64,000 nucleotides of DNA from JAVBKX01 sp031553835. Its GTDB lineage: Bacteria > Bacteroidota > Bacteroidia > Bacteroidales > Azobacteroidaceae. The stretch spans positions 58,760 to 122,759 of the forward strand of contig JAVBKX010000026.1 of NCBI GenBank assembly GCA_031553835.1, given 5' to 3'. The notes beneath the pieces are model-generated. The model ran no database searches, was not told the origin of the DNA, and worked only from the letters and a program-made list of their open reading frames with translations. The translations under genes were made by a program, and so were the position numbers. Below, in pieces: positions 10,107-19,245 of this stretch. Every line of letters begins with the position of its first letter. Within the stretch, counting starts at the first letter, position 1.

Positions 10107-11485
10107 ATAAACGCTCTTGCTTATCAGGTTTAATCGCTATCGCCCTGTGGTGTTCTCTGCAAACTGCTGCCGGAACGGTGTATTATGTTGACAGCATTTC
10201 CGGAAATAACCAATTTACCGGATTGTCTCCCAACCAGGCATGGCTTGATCTCGAAAAAATTAATCACACCCGGTTTTTGCCCGGCGACAGCATTTTATTC
10301 AAATGCGGAACGTCCTATTCGGGCTCCTTGGAAATACAACACAGCGGAACAACCGAAAATCCGATCGTGGTCGGTATGTATGGAAATGGAAACAAACCGG
10401 CTATTCACGGCAAAGGCAAAAAAATATACACTGTACTGCTCAACAATGCCGAACACATTATTGTGCAGGATCTGGAAATTTCCAATACCGGAACAGAACG
10501 GGAAAAAGGGCGTACCGGAGTATTAGTACTGGCCGAGAATTGCGGCGATCGCCGGAACATCACGCTGCAACGCCTCACCGTTCGTGATGTCAACGGCAGC
10601 CTGGTCAAAAAAGAAGGAGGCGGATCGGGCATCTTGTGGGAAAACCGCGGCGACAGCATCCGAAGCCGCTTCATTCATTTACATATAAAAAACTGCCACC
10701 TAATCAACTGTTCCCGCAACGGCATCATATCCAACGGCTATTCCAACCGCGACAATTGGTATCCGAGTAAAGGGATACTCATCCGGGACAATTTACTGGA
10801 AGGCATTCCCGGAGATGGCATTGTCCCCATCGGCTGCGACGGCGCCGTAATCGAACACAACATCATGCGCAATTGCCCCGACATCCTTTCGCACGAAGAA
10901 GCCGCAGCAGGCATTTGGCCGTGGAGTTGCGACAATACCGTCATCCAATACAATGATGTCAGCGGACACAATGCCAAATGGGACGGACAGGGATTTGATT
11001 CCGACTACAACTGCCTGAATACCACCATACAATACAACTACAGCCACGACAATGCAGGAGGTTTCCTTCTCATCTGCAACGACGGAGGTTCGCTGGGCAA
11101 AGGCTGGAATATAGGAACCGAAAATACCGTAATCCGCTACAACATCAGTGTCAACGACGGGTTGCGGGAATATCCTACCACACAGGCAGGATGGTTTTCG
11201 CCCGTCATTCATATCACCGGCCCCGTCAAAAATACCCAAATCTACAACAACACCATCATCATTAAGGTAAAAAATAAACCGGAAATAGATAAAACCATTG
11301 TAAAAATGGATAATTGGGGCGAAAAATGGCCGGAAAACACCTCCTTTTACAACAATTATTTTTATGTAACGGAAGATGCTGACGCCGGTTTTGATTTCGG
11401 AGCAGCTATTGGAACTACCTTTTTCAACAACGTTTATGTCGGAAAAATTCTCAATCAACCCAAAGATGCAATTCAAACTCCATAA
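10103..11485 (+). CDS. Secreted right-handed parallel beta-helix protein (polysaccharide lyase/hydrolase-like)
   Basis: The 460-residue protein has a signal peptide (MNKRSCLSGLIAIALWCSLQTAAG) followed by YYVDSISGNNQFTGLSPNQAW, the usual entry of extracellular beta-helix enzymes. The body has repeating short strands rich in N, I and V (VIEHNIMRNCPD, TVIQYNDVSGHNA, TTIQYNYSHDNAGG, TVIRYNISVNDG, TQIYNNTIIIK), which are the rungs of a parallel beta-helix of the pectate-lyase/PbH1 superfamily. Such folds serve pectate lyases, GH28-type enzymes and others; I cannot assign the activity or point to catalytic residues safely. It overlaps the GH128-like gene by four bases and is followed after 10 bases by the GH105-GH43 fusion, so all three are one operon aimed at the same glycan. 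It lacks a T9SS tail, so periplasmic location is likely. Confidence 0.8.
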   Translation: MNKRSCLSGLIAIALWCSLQTAAGTVYYVDSISGNNQFTGLSPNQAWLDLEKINHTRFLPGDSILFKCGTSYSGSLEIQHSGTTENPIVVGMYGNGNKPAIHGKGKKIYTVLLNNAEHIIVQDLEISNTGTEREKGRTGVLVLAENCGDRRNITLQRLTVRDVNGSLVKKEGGGSGILWENRGDSIRSRFIHLHIKNCHLINCSRNGIISNGYSNRDNWYPSKGILIRDNLLEGIPGDGIVPIGCDGAVIEHNIMRNCPDILSHEEAAAGIWPWSCDNTVIQYNDVSGHNAKWDGQGFDSDYNCLNTTIQYNYSHDNAGGFLLICNDGGSLGKGWNIGTENTVIRYNISVNDGLREYPTTQAGWFSPVIHITGPVKNTQIYNNTIIIKVKNKPEIDKTIVKMDNWGEKWPENTSFYNNYFYVTEDADAGFDFGAAIGTTFFNNVYVGKILNQPKDAIQTP

Positions 11486-11495
11486 TTTTTTGCAA

Positions 11496-13727
11496 ATGAA
11501 ACATTATTTTCGATCCATCGCGATACAGGCATTTACATATTTCCTCATTTATCCGGCATTTGCACAAAATGCCATGCCCTTTCAATCTTCCAAAGAAGAA
11601 GTATTAACCATTATAGAAAAAGTAAACGATCATTGGCAAACCACACATCCCGATCCGGGCAACGCCTTTTGGGATAATGCAGCGTACCATACCGGAAACA
11701 TCGCCGCATTTAAAGCGCTCAAAAAAAAATCTTATAAAGAATATTCCGAAAAATGGGCGGAACAAAACCATTGGAAAGGAGCAACATCAGGCAATAAAAC
11801 AGCCTGGAAATACAAACCCTACGGAGAATCTCCCGAACACGTTTTGTTTGGCGACTGGCAAATTTGCTTTCAAACCTATATCGATTTGTACAATTTGGAT
11901 AAGAAAAAAAATCCTGAAAAAATAGCCCGGGCAAAAGAAGTAATGGAATATCAGGTCGGCACTTCCAATTCGGATTATTGGTGGTGGGTCGATGGACTTT
12001 ACATGGTAATGCCTGTCATGACCAAAATGTACAAACTCACCGGAAATCCAATTTTCTTAGAAAAATTACATCAATACTTCAGCTACACCGACAGCATTAT
12101 GTTCGACAGTCAGGAACATTTGTACTACAGAGATGCAAAATACATTTATCCCAAACACACCACCGACAACGGCAAAAAAGATTTTTGGGCGCGCGGTGTA
12201 GGCTGGATATTTGCCGGATTAGCCAAAGTATTGACCGATCTTCCGCAAGACGACCCGCACCGGGCCGAATACATCGAAAAATTCACAGGAATAGCACAAG
12301 CGCTTGTCAAATCACAACAATCCGAAGGATACTGGAGTCGCAGCCTGCTCGATCCGGCACAGGCTCCGGGATATGAAACCAGCGGCACCGCCTTTTTTAC
12401 CTATGGCTTATTTTGGGGAATCAATAACGGATACTTAGAAAAAGACAACTACCTGCCTGCTGCCATCAAAGGCTGGAACTACTTAAAAAATATCGCCTTA
12501 CAAGACGATGGATCCGTCGGATATGTACAGCCCATCGGTGAGCGGGCTTCTCAACATCAACAGGTGGGTCCTAATACCACCGCCAATTTTGGAGTCGGAG
12601 CCTTTCTCCTCGCAGCCACTGAAGTAGCATATTATCTTTCAAAGGAGGAAAATCTGCCTCCGGTACCCCATGCTTTTTGTCCCGGACAACAATGGCTCGA
12701 CAACAGGCAAATGCACATCAATGCTCACGGAGGTGGTATTTTATATCACAACGGCATGTATTATTGGTTTGGAGAACACCGACCCGAACGCGGTTTTGCC
12801 ACAACCGTCGGCATCACTTGTTATTCTTCATCCGATTTATACAACTGGAAATATGAAAATGTAGCGCTCTCTATTGCACCCGATGAAGACGGGTCCGAAA
12901 TCATAAAAGGATGCATCATGGAACGCCCCAAAGTCATATACAATGCCAAAAACAAGCAATTCGTCATGTACTTCCATCTGGAATTGAAAGGCAAAGGATA
13001 TGAAGCCGCCCGCACCGGAATTGCTGTAAGCGACCATATTACTGGTCCTTTCCGGTTTATCCGCTCCTGCAGACCCAATCCCAATGCCTGGCCGCTGAAT
13101 TTCAAAGAAGAATACAAACACAGATCGACCACTTTAGAGGATTTCAAAGAATGGTGGACACCGGAATGGACTGTAGCTGTAAAAGAAGGACTTTTTACCC
13201 GCCGCGATTTAAGTTCCGGACAAATGTCGCGCGACATGACGCTTTTTGTGGACGATGATGGAAAAGCGTACCATATTTATTCTTCGGAAGAAAACCTGAC
13301 ACTGCAAATCGCCGAACTGACAGACGATTATTTAGATTACACCGGACGATACATTCGTGTAGAACCGGGAGGACATAATGAAGCGCCTGTCATCTTCAAA
13401 AAAGACGGCAAATATTTCATGATTACCTCCGGATGTACTGGCTGGGCTCCCAATGCCGCCCGCCTGCTGACAGCAAATCACATATTGGGAGAATGGACCC
13501 TGCACCCCAACCCCTGTCTCGGAGAAAACGCCAATTCCACCTTTCACTCCCAAGGCACTTATGCATTGAAAGTAGAAGGGAAAAAAGATGCTTACATTTT
13601 TATGGCCGACCGGTGGAAGCCCAAAAGTTTGATGGAAAGCTCGTATGTATGGCTCCCCATCCGCTTTAAAGATGGTTTACCGGTCTTGGAATGGAAAGAT
13701 CAATGGAATTTGGAAGAGTTAGATTGA
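11496..13727 (+). CDS. GH105-GH43 bifunctional glycoside hydrolase
   Basis: The frame is open from 11376 inside the previous gene, but 11496 gives a clean signal peptide (MKHYFRSIAIQAFTYFLIYP, cut near AFAQN); 743 residues. Residues about 30-385 are a GH88/GH105 (alpha/alpha)6 barrel with WWVDGLYM (D166 is the candidate catalytic Asp), KDFWARGVGWIFAGL and GYWSRSLLDP; the family removes unsaturated or terminal uronic acid. Residues about 395-740 are a five-bladed GH43 with HINAHGGGILYHNGMYYWFG, GCIMERPKVIYN (E476) and GGHNEAPVIFKKDGKYFMIT (E629). The AHGGG..Y.WFGE signature is shared with GH43 subfamilies 24 and 34, which include exo-beta-1,3-galactanases. Fusion of a uronic-acid-removing enzyme with a galactanase-like one fits stepwise trimming of arabinogalactan side chains and backbone; the exact linkage is inference. 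Confidence 0.88.
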   Translation: MKHYFRSIAIQAFTYFLIYPAFAQNAMPFQSSKEEVLTIIEKVNDHWQTTHPDPGNAFWDNAAYHTGNIAAFKALKKKSYKEYSEKWAEQNHWKGATSGNKTAWKYKPYGESPEHVLFGDWQICFQTYIDLYNLDKKKNPEKIARAKEVMEYQVGTSNSDYWWWVDGLYMVMPVMTKMYKLTGNPIFLEKLHQYFSYTDSIMFDSQEHLYYRDAKYIYPKHTTDNGKKDFWARGVGWIFAGLAKVLTDLPQDDPHRAEYIEKFTGIAQALVKSQQSEGYWSRSLLDPAQAPGYETSGTAFFTYGLFWGINNGYLEKDNYLPAAIKGWNYLKNIALQDDGSVGYVQPIGERASQHQQVGPNTTANFGVGAFLLAATEVAYYLSKEENLPPVPHAFCPGQQWLDNRQMHINAHGGGILYHNGMYYWFGEHRPERGFATTVGITCYSSSDLYNWKYENVALSIAPDEDGSEIIKGCIMERPKVIYNAKNKQFVMYFHLELKGKGYEAARTGIAVSDHITGPFRFIRSCRPNPNAWPLNFKEEYKHRSTTLEDFKEWWTPEWTVAVKEGLFTRRDLSSGQMSRDMTLFVDDDGKAYHIYSSEENLTLQIAELTDDYLDYTGRYIRVEPGGHNEAPVIFKKDGKYFMITSGCTGWAPNAARLLTANHILGEWTLHPNPCLGENANSTFHSQGTYALKVEGKKDAYIFMADRWKPKSLMESSYVWLPIRFKDGLPVLEWKDQWNLEELD

Positions 13728-13752
13728 ACAGGAGTTCGCGGACATATTGGAT

Positions 13753-13818
13753 TAATAAATTAATTATCTTTGTCTAATAAATTAATTCGATACATCTAAT
13801 AAATTTTTCAACCATGTT
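13753..13818 (+). repeat. Degenerate tandem repeat, three units of 22 bp
   Basis: TAATAAATTAATT starts at 13753 and at 13775, and TAATAAATTTTT at 13797, giving three units at exact 22-base spacing. The array is AT-rich and ends at the start of the truncated ATPase gene (13814). It may be an operator array of that gene or a low-complexity expansion. Confidence 0.55.
13765..13772 (+). promoter_or_regulatory. Candidate -7 box (TATCTTTG) upstream of ATPase remnant
   Basis: TATCTTTG matches TAnnTTTG and ends 41 bases before the ATG at 13814. It overlaps the end of the first 22-base repeat unit. No matching -33 TTTG was found at the usual spacing. Confidence 0.35.
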
Positions 13819-14034
13819 CCAACGATCAGTATTACAAGAGATTAAAGAACGAATTTCAGAGCAAAGAAAATTCATTCAGGTATTGGTTGGTCCTCGACAA
13901 GTGGGAAAAACAACACTCATCAAACAACTTTTACAAGAAACTTCTATTGTCCATTATTTTGTTACAGCAGATGATTGAAAGTAGCATTGTTAGAAAAATT
14001 ATTAGCAGCAAAAGACCAATCTTTGCCTAAATAA
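13814..14034 (+). pseudogene. Truncated AAA-type ATPase (DUF4143-family N-terminus)
   Basis: An intact start at 13814 encodes 54 residues (MFQRSVLQEIKERISEQRKF..., stop at 13976-13978) that match the very beginning of the prokaryotic 'AAA ATPase + DUF4143' family. The Walker A motif GPRQVGKT is perfect and the next segment TSIVHYFVTADD ends where the full protein would continue for some 300 residues. After the stop a second short frame (13981-14034, VALLEKLLAAKDQSLPK then stop) looks coding but belongs to another frame; I could not assign it. The gene is therefore a stump left by deletion, or less likely a short functional peptide. It is the only such gene among the carbohydrate genes. The rest of 13728-14086 holds the 22-bp repeats and no other gene that I can see. 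Confidence 0.75.
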
Positions 14035-14086
14035 TTTATTCAGGCATCACCGTTGGTCCTCACAAACAGATGAGCGATAATGAGAG

Positions 14087-16513
14087 CTATTCCGCCCGCA
14101 ATTGTACTTCGACCGGTTTTAACCACGGCGCAGTAAATTTCACTTTTATATCTCCCGCGGTTCCGGTAGTTTGAATGTAGGCCAACAAACGACCGCCGAA
14201 CGCACGCTGCACCTGATCTCTGTAATTTCCCGTATCGGAATTACTGCATGATTCCAATCCGAGCAATTGAGCCGGACCTTCGATCGTACACCGGATCTCA
14301 TCATCCGAAATCACAACGGGAATGCCTTTTTCATCCACCACTTGCACCGTGATATGAACCAAATCTTTATCGGTTGACAACCGGGCATTATCCACTGTGG
14401 CGGTAATTGCATAAGGCCGTCCCGATGTCTGAATGGCGTAACGAGCCGCTTCACGACCCTCATTCAAGCCCAATACTTCTAATTTCCCCGCCTGATACGG
14501 AATATCCCAGGAAATGATTCCTGTCTTATCGTCATAATCCTTGATTTCTCCCACCGGATTTCCATTCAACAATAATTGAGCTTGCCTGCAATTGGTATAG
14601 CAAACTACGCGAATTTCCTGTCCATCTTCATAATTCCATAAAGGCCAGGCATCTATCGACAGCCAACGTTCCCTGCGAGGAATCGGATAAGTGCCGATAT
14701 AAGCCATCGGTTTAGTATCCCATAATGCCTGACGGAAATAGCCGCGAGGTTTTTGGAATCCTCCGAAATCAAGCAAACCTGTGTATAACCCACGGGAAGG
14801 CCAGCGACCGGCTTCTCCCAAGTAATCGATGCCTGTCCACAGAAACTGGGCAAAGATAAAATCGTTGTCCCGCACAGCTTTCCATGCATCCATGCCGTGC
14901 CCGTTTTCACTACCGTATATAACGCGTTTAGGGTACTTAGCGTGATCCGTTGCATAACGGTCTTCAGTATAATTATACCCGACCACATCGATCGCTTCGG
15001 GATATTCCGTTTCATTTGACATCACTACTCCGGCCAACGCAGCAGTCACCGGGCGGGATGTATCGCATTTTCTAACATCAGCGGCCAATCGTTTGGCAAT
15101 AGCGCCCAATCGTTCGGCAGCAGGCTGATTCGGCAGATAACCTCCATGCATCGGCTGGTTAATGGTCGTGCCATCCAATACCGGATGAGAATAAGGATCA
15201 TTCGGATAATCCACTTCATTACCGATACTCCACATAATAATGGACGGATGATTATAATCCCGTTTCACCATGTCCTGCACATCCCTGTCGCTCCATTCTT
15301 CAAAAAATTTATAAGCGCCCTGAAAACCGGGTATTCCGACATTCCACCCTTCTATCCATTTTCGTTTGGCGAATTCCCATTCATCGAAAGCCTCATCAAT
15401 TACGAGCAGACCCAATTGATCGCACAAATCATAAAGTACCGGCGCCTGCGGATTATGGCTCAACCGAATAGCATTGCAACCCAGGGCTTTCAAATTTTTC
15501 AACCGCCGTTCCCATACCTTTTCAGGTACGGCAGCACCTAAGCATCCGGCATCGTGATGAATACACACGCCTTTCAATTTCATCCATTCCCCGTTCAAAG
15601 CAAATCCTTTATCCGGATCAAATTGGATATTCCGGATTCCTGCGGTTTGAATATTTTCGTCCACGACATTACCGTTTTGCAACACAATCGTTTTCAATTG
15701 ATAAAGATGAGGCGTCGTTAAATTCCATATCAACGGTTTGGAAACTTTCAAATCACCTGAAATCCGTCCGGTTTGGCGTGATTTTACATTTAATTTTTGA
15801 GATCGTTTGGCAACCATTTTTCCTTCAGGTGAAATCAATTGGGTTACAATCTGAATATCAGCATTTTGATCCGATTCATTTTTCACATCTACCTGCACTT
15901 TCAGCATCGCCGTATTTTTTGTAGCATTAATCGTTTGATAAAATACTCCCCATTGGTCGATGTGCACCGGGTTGGAATAGATCAGATAAACATCCCGGTA
16001 AATTCCGGAGCCGGTGTACCAACGGGAATCAACCGATTCGCTGTGGTCGGCCCGCACCGCAATGATATTTTTTGCGCCATAATTGACATAAGGCGTAATA
16101 TCGTACATAAAAGAGACATAACCATTCGGTCTTTTTCCTACCAAAGTACCATTAACAAATACTTCGCTATGGTTATATATTCCTTCGAAATAGATAAATA
16201 TTTTTTCTCCCGATTTATCAGCAGGGATATCCAATGTTTTCCGATACCAGCCAATTCCGCCGGGAAGGTAACCAGTGCAACTGGCTAAATTCGGGCTCAT
16301 AATTCCTTCAATGCTCCAATCATGAGGCAAATCTACCTTACGCCATTTGCTTGCGTCAAAATCAACAGCCTGGGCATTAGGAATATCTCCTAACCGGAAT
16401 TGCCATCCATCATTAATCATTTCCGGTTTTCCAAAAGAAACCTGGGCGAGCAACATGGTTTTCACGGGAAATAAAGCCAATAGTAAAATTGTGAAAAAAA
16501 AGAATCGTTTCAT
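14087..16513 (-). CDS. GH2 beta-galactosidase-type glycoside hydrolase
   Basis: The 808-residue protein has a signal peptide (MKRFFFFTILLLALFPVKTM, ending near LLAQ). Domains: jelly-roll GH2 N-domain at about 30-205 (WQFRLGD, WRKVDLPHDWSIEG, GGIGWYRKTLDIP), Ig-like domain about 215-320, TIM barrel about 322-600, a DUF4982-like domain about 630-690, and a C-terminal Ig-like domain to the end. In the barrel WSIGNEVDYPND holds the candidate acid/base E433 and YGSENGHG the candidate nucleophile E536. The PHDWSIEG and DUF4982 layout is common in Bacteroidota beta-galactosidases, though beta-glucuronidase or other exo-specificities exist in GH2. No T9SS tail is seen, so a periplasmic enzyme is likely. 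Last gene of a four-gene operon, 13 bases after the GH30 gene, with which it could finish beta-1,6-galacto-oligosaccharides. Confidence 0.9.
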   Translation of the reverse strand: MKRFFFFTILLLALFPVKTMLLAQVSFGKPEMINDGWQFRLGDIPNAQAVDFDASKWRKVDLPHDWSIEGIMSPNLASCTGYLPGGIGWYRKTLDIPADKSGEKIFIYFEGIYNHSEVFVNGTLVGKRPNGYVSFMYDITPYVNYGAKNIIAVRADHSESVDSRWYTGSGIYRDVYLIYSNPVHIDQWGVFYQTINATKNTAMLKVQVDVKNESDQNADIQIVTQLISPEGKMVAKRSQKLNVKSRQTGRISGDLKVSKPLIWNLTTPHLYQLKTIVLQNGNVVDENIQTAGIRNIQFDPDKGFALNGEWMKLKGVCIHHDAGCLGAAVPEKVWERRLKNLKALGCNAIRLSHNPQAPVLYDLCDQLGLLVIDEAFDEWEFAKRKWIEGWNVGIPGFQGAYKFFEEWSDRDVQDMVKRDYNHPSIIMWSIGNEVDYPNDPYSHPVLDGTTINQPMHGGYLPNQPAAERLGAIAKRLAADVRKCDTSRPVTAALAGVVMSNETEYPEAIDVVGYNYTEDRYATDHAKYPKRVIYGSENGHGMDAWKAVRDNDFIFAQFLWTGIDYLGEAGRWPSRGLYTGLLDFGGFQKPRGYFRQALWDTKPMAYIGTYPIPRRERWLSIDAWPLWNYEDGQEIRVVCYTNCRQAQLLLNGNPVGEIKDYDDKTGIISWDIPYQAGKLEVLGLNEGREAARYAIQTSGRPYAITATVDNARLSTDKDLVHITVQVVDEKGIPVVISDDEIRCTIEGPAQLLGLESCSNSDTGNYRDQVQRAFGGRLLAYIQTTGTAGDIKVKFTAPWLKPVEVQLRAE

Positions 16514-16526
16514 CAGATATTATTAT

Positions 16527-18377
16527 TTAATGGATCAACAATTTAGTTTGCAATACAGTTATATTAGACGATTGTATTTTCAGGATATAAACACCTTGCC
16601 GCAGATGCAGAGGCAAAGTTATGGATTGTGTAATCCCGGATTCCAACTGCTGAGAAAAATACAATTGACCCTGCGGGGAATAAATGGAGAGCACGTTGTG
16701 ATCGCCGTCCAATTCGGGCCAGGCGATATTCAAATCACCGCCCACTGCAACAGCCGTTGGATACACTTTCACCGTTGCCTGTTGATTGACGGAAATTCCG
16801 GAGGTTGGCCCCAATTCATATACTACAGTGGTTACCGACCGGGCCGGGATGGAAAGTTCTGCATTCGGATCATAAATATCGGCAGCGGCAGTTCCTCCAA
16901 CTTTTCGCAGATTATTTCCGGAACTGGTAACATATACTTTTTGTTTTACCGGACTCAGGCCGGGCATATTTTTGAATTCTGAAGAGATTTTCTTGACTTC
17001 ATACGCCATATTCACATATACAGCTACAATTTTCGACTGATCGGGAGCGATGTAAGCTGTTCCAAAAAGATCGCTCAGGTTGTCGGCGCCCTGCAATTTA
17101 ATCCGCTGATAACCAGGACGGATGAAGAAACTATAATTTCCAAGCGCCCACAAAGTAGAACGTTCATATACATTTCCGGAAGTCGTTATTTTACCATAAA
17201 AATCACCTCCGGGCGCAAGGGCGATCAATAGAAAACGATTTTTATGACTCCAACGTTCGGCATCCATTGCTGTCCAATACGACCAGGAGGATGCATTAGC
17301 ATAAGCCAGATCACTATGAACGATTTTAGCCGTAAACAACGCAAGATCCATATAAGAAGCTGCATCAAAATTGGGAATGCCCTCTCCCCCATCCAACATG
17401 CTCCATTCGGTTTGAAACACTTTCAGCTGGTAACTTTTCGCTTTATATTTTACCTGAGTCCTCACATTGCGGAGAAGTGCATTGGAAGTATGTGTCCAAT
17501 AACTATGCGCGGCAATTACCGGAGCTACCGAAGGTAAATCGCCGATATAATTTTCACTTTTCGCATCAAAAAACTGATAAATCTGATTGGAAGCATTTCC
17601 CTTGGTCAGATACAGATAATCCCAGGCTCCGGCTTCGGCTACCAATATTTTTGTATTTTTCAATCCTTTATTTGTAATGGCTTTGTCTAATTCAACTACC
17701 AGTTTTTTTATTTCGGAATTATGCCAGGGAGTTCCTTCCTGCGTTGAATCTTTCCACTCATATTGAGGTTCATTGACGGGACTTATATAATTGAAAGTGA
17801 TTCCGGCTTCTCGTTCAAAATGCTCAGCCACAGTCGCCAAATAATCGGCAAAACCATCATATTTATCTTCTTTCAGATTGGAATATCCATCCCCTTTGGA
17901 ATAGCCTTTGCCATTTTTGGTATAAACGACCAAAGGAGAATTGGAGAACGCAACAAATTGTTCGCATCCATATTCTTTCGCTTTTTTTAGAAAAAATTGC
18001 TGTCCGGCCTGTTTCGTCCAATCGTAATTAACTCCCGATTCATCCAGAAAACATTCCGCTCTCCGGGAAATATCGTTGATTCCGCTGGCGGCACCCTGCT
18101 CAATTGTACCGGCTCCCAAATTAAAACGCCACATAGATAATCCGATTCCTTCGGGACTTCCGTCGGTTTTCAGGTTTTGACTGAATAATAATTTAGCAAT
18201 CATATTTTTTGCCGTTTCCTGCCAATATTGCCCTACATAATTTCCATTCCAACAATCGGATGCTGCAAAACCTTCGATGGTCTGATAAGTTTCCGAAGGA
18301 TCAATAACAATTTGGGAATGAATCTGTAATATGCAAACACAACAAAAAAAGTATGCAGCAAGAAATTGTTTCATCAT
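16527..18377 (-). CDS. Secreted GH30 (endo-beta-1,6-galactanase-like) with T9SS sorting domain
   Basis: The 616-residue protein has a signal peptide (MMKQFLAAYFFCCVCILQIH) and then IVIDPSETYQTIEGFAASDCWNG, the GH30 'QTIEGFGA' entry. In the TIM barrel NYISPVNEPQYEW holds the acid/base E203 and VFQTEWSMLDGG the nucleophile E324. The aromatic-rich WRFNLGAGTIEQG and the SWSYWTAMD segment, plus the beta-sandwich to about residue 500, match the GH30 subfamily 5 type known for endo-beta-1,6-galactanases; this subfamily call is by resemblance. Residues about 535-616 (VKVYPTAVAVGGDLNIAWPE to the terminal TKLLIH) form a T9SS sorting domain, so the enzyme is exported. It is the third gene of the minus-strand operon, 34 bases after the solute-binding-like gene and 13 bases before GH2. 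Confidence 0.88.
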   Translation of the reverse strand: MMKQFLAAYFFCCVCILQIHSQIVIDPSETYQTIEGFAASDCWNGNYVGQYWQETAKNMIAKLLFSQNLKTDGSPEGIGLSMWRFNLGAGTIEQGAASGINDISRRAECFLDESGVNYDWTKQAGQQFFLKKAKEYGCEQFVAFSNSPLVVYTKNGKGYSKGDGYSNLKEDKYDGFADYLATVAEHFEREAGITFNYISPVNEPQYEWKDSTQEGTPWHNSEIKKLVVELDKAITNKGLKNTKILVAEAGAWDYLYLTKGNASNQIYQFFDAKSENYIGDLPSVAPVIAAHSYWTHTSNALLRNVRTQVKYKAKSYQLKVFQTEWSMLDGGEGIPNFDAASYMDLALFTAKIVHSDLAYANASSWSYWTAMDAERWSHKNRFLLIALAPGGDFYGKITTSGNVYERSTLWALGNYSFFIRPGYQRIKLQGADNLSDLFGTAYIAPDQSKIVAVYVNMAYEVKKISSEFKNMPGLSPVKQKVYVTSSGNNLRKVGGTAAADIYDPNAELSIPARSVTTVVYELGPTSGISVNQQATVKVYPTAVAVGGDLNIAWPELDGDHNVLSIYSPQGQLYFSQQLESGITQSITLPLHLRQGVYILKIQSSNITVLQTKLLIH

Positions 18378-18411
18378 CGTATTATTTCAGGTTATGTAAT
18401 CATTACACACT

Positions 18412-19200
18412 TTACATAGGTTTTTGATTAATGTAATTTTTCAGCCATCTATTCAAGCTATCCAACAAAACAGGAGAATTTTTCCTGACAGCCCAAGCCT
18501 GTAATTGAGTAAAACTGATATCCAAATGATAATCCAATTGAGAAAAACGGTCTTTATTTTTCAACGCAATAGACTCACTGACAATCGCGTAATTAATCTC
18601 ACCTCCGGCTACCTGATACAACAATTGCTCCGAGTTATACCGTTCCTCTTCTTTCACATAAATCGTATCGGCAATTTCTTCCATCAGATTATGCAACCGC
18701 AAAAACACAGGCGAATCTTTAGTCACATAAACCGTTTTTCCGGCTAAATCCAATTGCGTCCCAATAAACGGAACCGAGTCGGACGCTGGCCGTTGAACCA
18801 ATATGTAACGGCCTGCACCAATGGGATCTGTAAATAAAAATTGCTGCCTGCTTTCTGTAGTAATGGGTATATTGAGTGCAATTATATCGTATTTGAAAGC
18901 ATTCAACCCTTCTACACAGCCATCTAAATTATTTTCAATATAGATTTCAACAGGAATTCCGGAGGCTTTTTCAACCGTTTTACACAGTTGGTATTGCAAG
19001 CCTTCGATGGTATCGCCGGAAATATAATAATCGAGCGAATTATATTCGGTTACAATCCGTAAAATGCCTTCAGCCTTGATTTCCGCATAATCCCGGTGAC
19101 GAGGAAGCGAGCGCGCCATAAAAAAAATGAATAAGGCAAACGCAAGGAGCATTCCCAACGAGATGACAAAGAAAATCCGGTTTAATTTTTTTACTTCCAC
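18412..19200 (-). CDS. Membrane-anchored solute-binding (SBP_bac_3/MltF N-domain-like) protein
   Basis: The 262-residue protein has one N-terminal membrane segment (FFVISLGMLLAFALFIFFMA) with no lipobox, followed by ILRIVTEYNSLDYYISGDTI, EGLQYQLCKTVEKASGIPVE, FKYDIIALNIPITTESRQQF and AGKTVYVTKDSPVFLRL. These are the elements of family 3 periplasmic solute-binding domains, closest in style to the non-catalytic N-domain of the lytic transglycosylase MltF. The C-terminal transglycosylase domain is missing. It would face the periplasm, tethered to the inner membrane. It lies in the middle of a four-gene CAZyme operon (45 bases after the metallopeptidase, 34 before GH30). Ligand unknown: an amino acid, a muropeptide or a sugar-derived signal are all open. 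Confidence 0.75.
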   Translation of the reverse strand: MEVKKLNRIFFVISLGMLLAFALFIFFMARSLPRHRDYAEIKAEGILRIVTEYNSLDYYISGDTIEGLQYQLCKTVEKASGIPVEIYIENNLDGCVEGLNAFKYDIIALNIPITTESRQQFLFTDPIGAGRYILVQRPASDSVPFIGTQLDLAGKTVYVTKDSPVFLRLHNLMEEIADTIYVKEEERYNSEQLLYQVAGGEINYAIVSESIALKNKDRFSQLDYHLDISFTQLQAWAVRKNSPVLLDSLNRWLKNYINQKPM

Positions 19201-19245
19201 AGTAGAATAATCGTTTGAATTCTATCTATAATATTACACTTTTAT

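Noticed and set aside
10793..11476. 227-residue ORF antisense to the beta-helix gene
   Set aside because: The V/D/G-rich composition mirrors the Asn/Ile-rich beta-helix codons; no independent support.
11376..11495. Start of the GH105-GH43 gene at 11376 or 11466
   Set aside because: These starts lie within the upstream coding frame and put 10-40 non-hydrophobic residues before the signal peptide; 11496 gives a clean one.
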